A stretch of 22,500 nt of DNA. Source: Monosiga brevicollis MX1 (Eukaryota > Opisthokonta > Choanoflagellata > Craspedida > Salpingoecidae). The position numbers were made by a program, and so were the translations under genes. The notes under the pieces were generated by a model. The model saw only the letters and a program-made list of their open reading frames with translations, ran no database searches and had not been told where the DNA came from. This document shows, in pieces, positions 1-10,100 of the stretch. Each line of letters opens with the position of its first letter. The first letter of the stretch is position 1. The stretch is from positions 26,794 through 49,293 of the forward strand of contig NW_001865079.1 of the NCBI RefSeq assembly GCF_000002865.3, read 5' to 3'.

Positions 1-154
1 CATTATGGCTGCCGCTTTTTTTGGTGTGAATCCACGTCGTTCCAATTCATTTTGGCGCCAAAAGTAGTGAGCTGCTGAGGCGACTTATGTTTGTTTTTGG
101 TCTCTGGAAAAGTCATGCACTGCTCACCATTTTCTGGCTTCTTCTCTGTCTAGG
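1..154. other. Upstream region with probable 5'-UTR intron end
   Basis: No gene is supported here. Positions 121-153 read as a branch-point-like CTCAC, then a pyrimidine-rich tract and TAG. This looks like the 3' end of an intron placed one base before the ATG at 155. An ATG at 87 opens a hydrophobic leader in another frame, but that leader lies mostly inside the intron-like stretch. Confidence 0.4.
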
Positions 155-2117
155 ATGGCGAGCAGTGGCAGTGCAGACGAGCGATCCGGCGCCGTTTCGC
201 GCCCAGCTAGAGCAATGGAAAAGCTGGCCTCACGTGCTCCAGTTGGCCCAACTGCAGACGCTGAAGCCAAGCCGAGCAAGGCTGAAGACAAGCTTAAACA
301 CGCTGAAGCCATGCTGGACAGCGCTGAAGCCAGGCTGGACAGCGCTGAAGCCAACCTGGACAGCGCTGAGGCCAACCTGGAACCTGGACAGCGCTGAGGA
401 ACGTGCCATGGCGCCCATGGACACAGAGGAGCAAGCCAGTGCCGAATTGAAGGTGGCGGAAGCCGAATTGGGCGTGGCCAAAGCCAAACTGGGCGTGGCG
501 GAAGCCGAATTGGGCGTGGCCAAAGCCAAACTGGGCGTGGCTGAAGCTAATGTGGAAGCGGCTACAAATGATGAAGACCGAGCCCGAGCCGAATCAAGTG
601 TGGCCAATGCCAAATTGAAGGCGGCGCAAGCCAAACTGGAAGCGGGCGACGCCGAATTGGAAGCGGCTACAAATGAGAGAGACCAAGCCCGAGCCGAGGC
701 GGACGTGGTCGATGCCAAACTCAACGTGGCCAAAGTGAACGTGGCGGAAGCCGAATTGGGCGTGGCGGAAGCCGAATTGGGCGTGGCGAAAGCCAAACTG
801 AAAGCGACCAAAGCCAAAGTGGCAGCGGGTACGAATGAGAAAGACCAGACCCGAGCCAAATCGGGCGTGGCCAATGCCGAATTGAACGTGGCGGAAGCCC
901 AAGTGAACGTGGCGGAAGCCGCATTGGGCGTGGCCAAAGCCAAACTGGAAGCGGCCAAAGCCAAAGTGGCAGCGTGTTCGAATGAGGCAGACCAGACCCG
1001 AGCCAAATCGGGCGTGATCGATGCCGAATTGAACGTGGCCGAAGCCGAAGTGAACTTGGCCATCTGGCGTCGACGTGCCGCAGAGCTGAGCAATGTCTCT
1101 GAATTCATCCGAGACATCTTGAAAATGGAAGAGGCCTACGCTCGCCAGAAGCGTGATGAAGCTGCAAGCAGAAAAAAACCACCCATGGCGGCTGCAGTGA
1201 GCCCTCGTCCCCTGCAATCCCGTGAGCTTGGTTTCGTGGGCCTCGTGAACATTCCTGACAACGATGGGCAGCCGTTGTATTACCAACCATACTGCTTTCT
1301 CGGCGAGGGCAGGCACTGCAAGGCGTACAAAGGCGACTTTCATGACAAGCCGGCCGTCTTCAAGATTTTCCAGGACAAAGCCGTCATGAAGCAGGAGCGT
1401 GACATGCTTATCAATCTGGATTTGGCCAAGGTTCAAAACGTGCCTGTCCTCAAGGGTTGCTCGGAAGAGTACCCCTACTGCTGCGTCGTGGCCCCTGTAG
1501 GCAGAGAATTTGTCACGCCTCCTACAAGACATGAGCTATCAATGCTTTTGGATGTGCTCAAGGCCGCGCACAAGGCTGGGGTTGTTCATCGTGACCCGCT
1601 TCCCCGCAACTATTTTCGTGTGGATTCTACAATTCTATTCAGCGACTGGGGGTCGGCTGAAGAGATTCGCACAGGCCAGCCAGTTGCACCCACTGGCTGG
1701 CCTTGTGAGCAAGCAGATGACATGATTGACGAGGTTCGTGCCGCTTGCTGCAGTGAATGTGGGAAGAATTGCAGTGTGCAAGCCCCCTCATGTTCGACTG
1801 GTTGTGGTTTGCAGAGTGAGGTGGTGCCCCAGTTCCGACATGACCTGGAAATGTTTGCAAAGGGCATCTTCTTGCGAATGGTGCAAAAGGGCGGCTGGCC
1901 AAATGACCTGCGTAGCACTGATTTTTGGGATGAGGGATACTTGGGATCTACCTGGCGACCTGTCTTGAATGCTGCTCGCTCTCTACCCAATTTCCTTACC
2001 GGAGAAGACTCACCCGAAGATTTTGTGCAAAACCACGATGAGACATACGAGAACTTCAGAAACATACTCTTGGAGTCCTATGATCGCCTGCTCTCTAATG
2101 GGCCCGCTTTGTTTTGA
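155..2117 (+). CDS. Heptad-repeat coiled-coil protein with divergent C-terminal protein kinase domain (frame broken by a 7-bp duplication)
   Basis: The product has two parts. The first is a long Ala/Glu/Lys-rich helix made of seven-residue units such as AELGVAK and AKLGVAE (about 425-1075), expected to form a coiled coil. The second (about 1225-2100) is a kinase fold: a glycine loop LGEGRHCKAYKG, a VAIK-like AVFKIF, a catalytic loop HRDPLPRN at 1587 onward, and DWG at 1644 in place of DFG. Lys, catalytic Asp, Asn and metal-binding Asp are all present, so activity is possible. A Cys-rich insert follows DWG. The start at 155 is chosen because its frame already encodes AEAxLDS heptads and lies directly behind a splice-acceptor-like tract. 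A tandem AACCTGG duplication at 374-387 shifts this frame to a stop at 395-397, and the heptads continue in register in the frame that ends at 2117. Other possible starts in the 3' frame are ATG 408 (good Kozak context) and ATG 87 (signal-like leader, considered less likely). The substrate is unknown. Confidence 0.72.
374..387 (+). repeat. 7-bp tandem duplication that breaks the frame
   Basis: AACCTGG occurs twice in a row (374-380 and 381-387). With a single copy, the LDSAEANL heptads of the upstream frame run without a break into LDSAEERAMAP of the downstream frame. This could be a real allele or an assembly or sequencing error. Confidence 0.75.
425..1075 (+). repeat. 21-bp minisatellite-like array encoding heptads
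   Basis: Degenerate 21-bp units encode seven-residue heptads (AELGVAK, AKLGVAE, AELNVAE). They are interrupted four times by a charged marker heptad of the type NExDQxR: NDEDRAR, NERDQAR, NEKDQTR and NEADQTR. The markers are about 35, 54 and 49 residues apart, which indicates a higher-order repeat. One unit is two residues short (VNVAE), giving a skip in the heptad register. Confidence 0.8.
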
Positions 2118-3078
2118 GCTGCTGCTTTAACTTTGATTTTTTTCTCTTCTGTCCAGCTCCAATCGAAAGAACATTGCTACTCTGGTCATACACGATGGGT
2201 TTGCAACAATTATCTTGGGCAGGAGAAGGTATCAAACTCCACTCATATGTAAAGATGCATGACTTCTGTGCGCCGGTGTACAAGTGTGCTTGGAATGCAG
2301 CAGCACAAAGTAGATGGGCCACAGTTTGCTTGGCTCCTTTGAGCTGCTTCACAAACATGTTTGCATTGAGGCGCTGCTTCTATAATTCCTCTTCGGGTAG
2401 GCTGGGTTTGGGGTCGCGCTGGCACGCGTTCCTTCCAGAAGCCAAGAGCCAACAAAGCCTGAGGCACAGGGGCAGGAGGATCATGTGCAGTGCACGGCCG
2501 TTAGTAGCGCACAACAGCGTTTGGTTGCTATTTGTGCACTTCACTCTTGTCTGCGTGGTCGCCTCGGAGATCCGGATATCGTTTCACGCCTCTTGCCGCA
2601 CTGGCTACCAAGTAAAACCGTTGGAAAGCGCGTTGGCTGGGATGCCATGGGGCTCGGCTACCGCCTCTGGCGACCCCACAGATCCAGGATGACCTGGCCT
2701 CTCCTTACTTTCAAGTGAAGATGCTGATGCCCAAGCAGCAGATGGCGCGTGTGACACTGCTGCCCTTATGGTAGTAAGACAGAGTAAGTTGATTTCGGAA
2801 GACGCGGATACTTAGAATGGCATTGATTGATAACATAAGAGCACCGCAAGGACAGGCATTTGGGGGAATGATAGCATCAGATTAGGCTCAGACCTGCGTC
2901 GGCAACTGGCTCGAAGACCATCGCCACAACACGCATACACGCGCACGCCGTTGACGTGCCACAAGAGAAAAAGAAAACAACGGACAACCGAAGGAAGACT
3001 AGAAAAAAAAAAAAAAAGGAGAAAGAAACAGAAGCTACGTGTGTTCCACGCGTACGTTCCAGAGCCTCGATGCGACGA
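2118..3078. other. No supported gene
   Basis: Open frames in this stretch show no recognisable domain and no convincing exon structure. It holds an A-rich run near 3002-3017. A pyrimidine tract ending in CAG (about 2136-2157) lies just behind the stop of the kinase gene and may be chance. Part may be 3' UTR of the kinase gene, but no AATAAA was seen close to the stop. Confidence 0.5.
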
Positions 3079-3428
3079 CTAGGAGCAGTTGACGGTATCG
3101 TCTGGGAAGCTGACCCAATAGCGAACGCCCTCGGAGTGTTTAAGGACAAATTGGAAGCGATCACGGTGTTGAAGTGCAAGGGGATGGCTCCAGCACAGGT
3201 TGTCGCCCTGGAGCTGGGGTGACGAGGCAACGTGGGCATATTGCTTCTGGCCGACGCGTTTCACTTCCAGGTTGAGGGTGAGAGGCAATGACTCGTCGTC
3301 GCGTGGCGCGAGACAGATGCTTAGGACGTAATCGGGACAAGCGCCGACAACGCGCGTGGCAGGCACGCGGTAGGTCGTGAGGCGTGTACCTCGGCGTCGC
3401 GAGTCAGGTGGGCATGTGCATTCAAAGC
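3079..3428 (-). CDS. Tentative C-terminal exon of an unrecognised cysteine-containing protein
   Basis: The minus strand is open from 3585 to a TAG at 3079-3081. From 3428 down it reads like folded protein: FECTCPPD, then GACPDYVLSIC, LTLNLEVKRVG, DNLCWSHP and VRYWVSFPDD, ending NCS. Alternating hydrophobic strands and six cysteines suggest a small, perhaps secreted, beta domain. A CACAG acceptor lies just before 3428, and a GTATGT donor near 3625 could pair with it. A start codon and 5' exons could not be found. Upstream, another frame gives a Ser/Thr-rich stretch and this frame gives a Pro/Gln-rich one; which of them is coding is unclear. I do not recognise the family, and it may not be a gene. 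Confidence 0.3.
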
Positions 3429-4194
3429 CTGTGACTTGCACGGGTCGTGGTTGCAGAGGTTGTGGTGGTGGCTGAGGTTGAGCCCAACGTCGTCGCGGTT
3501 GCTGGCACCGTGGTGGGTGAACCTGGCGAGGATGCGATGGTAGAGGGCCCTGGGCTTGCTTCTTCAACACTTGAGCGCTTCCTCACAACCCAAACTGGCC
3601 TCTACCCGCCGTGGAGCCTGACATACCTCTGCAACCCCAACCAATACTATTGGTCTACAAGCATAGACGTATGTCCAGAAGCTGCTGGAACACTCTGGAA
3701 GATATCAGTCCAGGATGATGTCTGATGATCCTTGACGGCGCTCGTCAAGGAAAACTGTCGAACATTGTGATTGTTCCTGCCACCGAGATATAAGTACGGT
3801 CCTGTCGACCGGAAGTGGCATTTTACTTTGTACTTTTCCCGTTTCAATTTCCTCTGTTTGCTTTGTGAATTGACCACAAACAGATCACATCCTAAAAGAT
3901 CGATGCTAACTGGACTTGTGTCAAAGTGCAGGTGCCGCAACGAGAAGAGACGTCGGTATCCAAAGGCACATTTGGCATGGCATTCTGCCAAGGTATTGCA
4001 AAGGACACGAAACAACTTGTGTGCCTTCCCACATTGCAAGTTTGTGAGTGAATGTGTACTCGTCAGCGAGAAAAGTTGAACCTCCCACGGGCAATGGGGG
4101 CCTTGTGGTGAACAACGCCGGATGTGTGCAAAACCAGTGCAAGTGCTCGGAGCCACAGATTGGACTGCACGACGAAGAATCAAAACGAAAACAT
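3429..4194. other. No firmly supported gene
   Basis: Several open frames exist on both strands, but none shows a family motif or a convincing ATG with splice sites. If the candidate at 3079-3428 is real, its 5' exons would have to lie here, directly behind the PARP gene on the same strand. Confidence 0.4.
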
Positions 4195-7100
4195 CTAGGC
4201 AGTGTAGTAAACGACTAGCTCGGGGTAGATCTGGGCATTGTCGAACAATACCACCTCGCGAAACTTCCCTTGCGGTGTCGCAATGACAGAATCATGTCTG
4301 CGAGACAGCCAAAGACAAATCACATCAAACGGTGCGACAAGATTTGCAGGTATTGCCTCTTGCTTAACATACCGCTCATTGTTGGGTGCGTTGGGCAGCA
4401 GTGGTGGAGCCAGCGCCGCAGGGGAAGGTGAATGATAGACAAAGGCATGCCCCAGCAGGGCTCGCGTGATGACGAGCATGCGCTGACCATTGGGTGCAGG
4501 TTTTGCATAGACATGACTCTACAGCCAGAGTAGCAACACGCCTGTAAGCAACATTCACGATTACGATCCAGTCAAGGCTGCAAGAAAGCATCAATCGCAC
4601 CTTGCCAGGATGGTCTGCCAAATAAACACCGAGACCAAACCGATGGGCGCCTTTGTCACCCGCAAAGCGATAATCAAGGCCCAGGCGCACAATCTTGTCG
4701 CGCACCGATCTCACGGAGGAGATACCGTGGAACAGCAAGCGCTCTTGACAGGATGAGTCGCGAAGCAAAGCTGGAGAGCCCGAAAGCGCATCCAATGTGG
4801 CCGTTTTAAGTTGAGTGTAGTGCTCCCGAGTTTTGATGCGGTGCAACATCTCCCGTCGCTTAGCATGGTATCGCTCCCACAACACTGGGTTGTGCACGCG
4901 CTCCACCCTCTGCACTACAATATTAGGTGGCCCTTGTCCATCCTTGCTCAGCTCTTTCAACAACTCGGTCACCTAATCACAGAGTGCATTTAAATCAACC
5001 CACCTCACGAAGCGAAGTGAGCAATGGCAGCAACAGCCAACGCACACACACACACACACACACACACACCTCTGATATGAGCTCGGGTGCGTCCCGCAAA
5101 ACGTCAATGGCTGATGTGACATGGGGTGCAACATGTTGCTGTGCAACCTGCATGGCACTCAATAGGCTTGGCCGTTGCTTCGGATCTGCTGTCAGCAACG
5201 CCCGCGTTTCCTTGTACAAATCGCTTGTCGAGTCGCACAGCTGCAAATAAACAAAAAAAAGTGCATTCAGAAAGAATCATAAGCTCACGAGCTGACCCAT
5301 TCACTGATCAGCCAAGAATGCGTTACTGACCTGAGCCGCTAGGTGAGGAAAGCTGCAAGAAGGATCGTTGGCTTGCATGCTCCAACTGCATCGGTTCACG
5401 ACTTCATCGCTTCGCGACTGAGCCGGTGGTACTGTTAGTGGGAACATGTAGGTGTTGTACAAAACGCAGCCAAAGGAAAAGACATCCTGTGCCGGACGTG
5501 CGCCCACATGACCCTGGCCAAAGAGGACCTCGGGTGCGATGTAGCCGGGCGTGCCTGACGACGCAGTGGCCGTGCATGGCAGCATGGTGGCCTCGGCTGT
5601 GGCTTTGGCAATGTCAAAATCACCCAGCCGCACAACGGGCTGGTCCTCATCGCCGTCCAACATGACGTTGCTCAGTTTGACATCGCGGTGCACCAGGCCC
5701 TTGCTATGCATGAAAGCCAGAGCCATGCGCAGCTGAGTCATCAAACCGGCAATCACGCTTAAGGTGGCCAGGTGGCGCGCCTTGCCGAGCCACTGCTGCA
5801 GATCCCCTTGTGTACACCACGGCTGGACCAGGTAGGCGCTCGGGTGGCCATCGTGAACATCCACAAGCGCGCCGAGGACTGGAATGATGTGTGGGTGCTC
5901 AAGCTGCCGCATGGCGCGGAGCTCCCGTAGAAACCCGCGACACCTCTCTTGCTTGTGTTGTCGAGCGAATGCGTACTCTTTTACGGCCAAATCTTGATTG
6001 GGATGACTTGGCAGTGCTGCTCGGGCCTTGTACACCTTATGGTTCCGGTTGTAATAAAGGTCAAGCCGACCCAGGCTGGAGAGCGTTAACAATTGGTCCA
6101 CTCCAGTCATGGCCTCCAAGATGAGCCGGGCCGGAAGATCGGGGCCAAGCTTAGTGCGGAGACGCGCTCCCAACGCACTTTGCTCAGGATGCAGAAAGAC
6201 CAGCAGGGCTGGGAAGTGTTGGTGCAGCAGCTTTGCCAGTGCTGCCACCTCGTCCACCTGCGTTGAGTCCGATAGCTGCTGGCCCAGAGTTTTGAGGCGC
6301 TCCTTTAGTTCCTGCAAATCTTCCTCGACGCCAGCTCGCCGCTCCTCTTTTGCGAAAAGCAAGTACCCAGTGGTAGCATGAATTTGCCTTTTCAGCTGAG
6401 CCTCTTCTTGATGTAGAGATACAACTTGACTTGCGCAGCTTTGTTTGATACCACCAGCATGTTTTTGGCATAGATCTAGCACCGACAGTGTCGTGGCCTG
6501 CCATTCAACCATGTCTTGCAGCTGCTGCATCAGGGCTCGCGCTTCTTGAAACACAAACGCGATATACCAGGCTTGATGCTCATAGTCGTGCTCTGCCTTC
6601 CAGTCTGTGAGCTGTTTCAGACCATTCTGCTTGGGTGAGCTCAGGTTTTGGTGGGCCTGGTGCAGCTGCTTCCATGCCTTGGACAACGCTTTGGCTGGAG
6701 GTGGTACGTTTGCATCTGAACATTGCACTCTTTGCAGCAGCATGTCCACGCAGCGGACCATTTTGCTGGATCCTGCTTGTGCTACGGCGCCCAGCGCATC
6801 TATGAACGCGGATTCCACACGTTGGAGGTTGCTGTTGGTGCATTTGAGCATCTCTTGGCGCTTTTCCCCAACATTGTGCAGCTTGCCAAGCTTTTCAAGA
6901 CCTTGCACCAGGTTGGATGGCATTGCCTCTTGAGTCGGTCCAGGATTCTGCATCATGTCGGCATCGTCAGGGCTGGAGCTAGCTTTGTGCCGTTTGGAAG
7001 GTGGAGAACCGCTCTTCGCGGGTTTGGTGCGGGGTGGTTTCGTCGTCTTGCTGAAGACACCAAAGTGATTTTGAAACTCGTCAAAGTGCTGTTGAAACTT

Positions 7101-10100
7101 GTTCTTCACCGACAGCAGCTGAAGCTGAGCTGTGAGACCATGCATCTCTTGAAGTACCGATTCTAGCTTGTCGGACTGTGGGTTCAGTTGCCTGAGACGG
7201 TCGCTTAGTGCTTCGGTCACCTGCAATGCTTGACTGAGCGCGTTGGAGGCTTGGGTGGTCATGGCCTGAAAGGCTGGCCAGTCCATTGCAGGAAGGTCCA
7301 TGGGAGCTTCATTGATGATCTTCTGGATGTGAACAACCGCCGTTCTAAGATTGGGATCGTGCTTTCTGGCGCCTCTAATAAAGGCATCCAGATGTGGGAG
7401 GGGATGGGTGGGGGCACGCTCGGGTAGGAGCGGCTTGAGCCACTTGTCCACCGCAACCACGACCGCTGCCGTGGACTAATCGGGTCACAAGGTGATGAGA
7501 GTGGCCAGTCATGAATGTGTTGGTTCAGGTTTGGGCTGAAGCTTGGATTAGAGGCTTGGGCTATCAGCATAAATCGGGATGAGGGGGCTCACCTCAAGGG
7601 ACGGATGGTTGAGCAAGGGCGGCAGCCAGACGGACGGCAGTGCAGGCGCGCGGAATGCGATTTGAGCTTCGTGGGTGGCAAACACAGACTCCAGGTTGCT
7701 ACCGTGCCCTCTCCGACGTCCCCTCTCAAGGGGTGTTTCAAAGTTCTTAGAGGGGGTTTACAGTCGCGATCAGAGCACGTGAGCGAGGCAACGAGGTGTA
7801 GCTGGTCTTGGGTTTGTTGGTGTTGTCAAAATATAGCCGGCGCAACGATATGCAAGAACAGCCTGTGCCAATGAAGCCGGCAGGTAGTCTGGATAAATAC
7901 AAGATCCAACGAGAAAGGCTTGTTTTGGGGAATATAAAACGTTGAGTTGGGTATGGAAAAAGCAGGCTGGAAGCCGTTTGAGCCGGATCAAAGACGCAAT
8001 ATAGTGGATAAAAAGCGCGAGGTGGGCAGGTAGGAGGTGCAGCCAAAGGAAGAAACAATAACGTGTAGGTGCAAAGAAGGGAAGGAGGGAGAATTGGAAC
8101 GGTTGCGCACGATGGTCAGGTTGTAGAGGAAAAATGAGCCAAGAGCAGGAGTAGGATGCAGGATACAGGAGGCAGCATGCAGGAGGCAGGAGGCTGGAGG
8201 CAGAATGCGGGAGGCAGGAGGCAGGAGGCAGGAGGCAGGAGGCAGGAGCACGGGCCGCCATGAGAAAGATAAGCGGAAGGCACAAACCTTGGTTTTGGTT
8301 TTAGCTTGAGCATCAGCGCCGTGCTTCAATAGCATCTCCACGAGCTGCACATGACCAAGGTCACAGGCATGGTGCAGTGCTGTGCAGTCATCCTGTTGGT
8401 TGATACATCACACCATGAAAAACAAGTGTACCATCATGATTATGGGTTGACTACACATATCATGAGATACATTTCACGGAAAGAAGGGGGTGCAGACCTT
8501 GTCTTTCGCTCTCACATCAACGCCGTGGCTCAACAGCGTCTGTGCCACCGCCATTTGACCGAGGCTGCAGGCATGATGCAGTGGTGTCTGGTCATCCTGA
8601 TGGTTGATGCATTACAGCAATATATAAGTGTAGCATCATTATCTTGCGTTAGCTACATATATGGATAAATCACATCTCGCTTTGTACTGCACTTGGAGCG
8701 TGATACTGACCTTGTCTTTGGCTCTCGCATCAACGCCGCGCTCCAACAGCAAATTTACCACCTCGATACGCCCAAAACGGCTGGCCATGTGCAGTGGCGT
8801 CAAGCGATCCTGTTTATTGAGGCACCACACCATTGCGCATAGTCACAGTCATGTGTGAGCTATGCACACTTACAGGAAAAAGAATGCTTGTATGAATGTT
8901 ATGCATGTGGATGTAGACGTATTGTTAAAGGCACTTGTCAGACTCAATGACGACGAAACAGCTAACGAAATCAAGTACATTGCAACTGGTGTATCGAAAT
9001 CGGGAAGGGGCAAAATGGGGGCACCCACTTTGGTGGTCTTGGCTTGAGCATCAACGCCGTGTTTTAGCAGTATCTCCACAAGCTGCACATAATCGCGTCG
9101 GCAAGCATCGTGCAAAGGTGTCATGCCATCCTGTGGATTGACATCATTACGAACAGGTGTAGCATCCTTATCATGCATGAGCCGTGCCTGTCGAATTGAT
9201 ATGCAACGGAGGCAGCACCACAATAGAGCGGGGAAGAAGAGTACAGACCCTGGTCTTGGTTTGGGCATCAACGCCGTGTTTTAACAGCATCTCCACAAGC
9301 TGCACATGACCGCATGCGCAGGCATCGTGCAGTGGTGCTATACCAGTCTATTGAATGACATCACAAACAGGTGCAGCATCCTCATCATGAATAAGCTGTG
9401 CATGTCGGTAGCACCACAACAGAGGAAAGCGAGGACAGACCCTGGTCTTAGCTTGAGCATCAACGCCGCATTTTAACAGCATTTTCACAAGCTTCACATG
9501 GCCGTGTTGGCAGGCGTCGTGCAACGGTGTTCTGCCAGTCTATGGGTTGGACATCACATCAACGAACAGATGTAGCGTCCCCAACATGAATTAGCCGTGC
9601 ATGTCAAATACTTATGCAACAGAGGCTGTGCCACAATAGAGGAGGGAGAGATACAGACCCTGCTCTTGACTCGAGCACTAACGCCGTGCTTTACCAACAT
9701 TTCCACAAGCTGCGCATGACCGCGTTGGCAGGCATCGTGCAGTGGTGTCATGCCAGCCTGTGGGTTGATGAACCACACCATGACGAACAAGTGTGTCGAG
9801 CATCCTCATCATGTGTGAGATGGCATGGATGGATTCTTAAACATCAATCGAATGTCCACGATAGAGGGAAAAGAAAAAGGCACAGACCTTGTTCTTGACT
9901 CGAGCGTCAACGCCATGCTTCAACAGCGTCTCCACCACCATGATATGACCGCAAAGGCAGGCATAGTGCAGTGGTGTACGTCCATCCTGTAGGTTGATGC
10001 ATCCCCATTGCATGCAGGTGCAGCGTCATGTCAGAACAATTCAACACATTTCAGGTTTATCAACCAAAGAGGGGGCGACATCGAGGCACCGACGTCGGTC

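Noticed and set aside
87-394. Signal-peptide-like leader (ATG at 87) in the frame of the kinase
   Set aside because: Most of the hydrophobic part lies in an intron-like pyrimidine tract ending in TAG at 153, and beyond it the frame gives Trp-rich LKPxWTA repeats, an out-of-frame reading of the heptads. It remains possible.
230-1532. Long open frames on the minus strand opposite the heptad repeats
   Set aside because: They are shadows of the 21-bp repeat: a unit length divisible by three keeps several frames open. Their compositions (His/Phe/Gly or Ala/Ser) match no family.
2114-2718. Plus-strand open frames behind the kinase stop
   Set aside because: No motif, no plausible composition, no splice pattern linking them to a neighbour.
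7770-8350. Minus-strand open frames rich in Pro, Leu, Cys and Ser after the last ankyrin exon
   Set aside because: They are translations of the TCCTGCC minisatellite and pyrimidine-rich intron, behind a clear GTTTGT donor at 8287.
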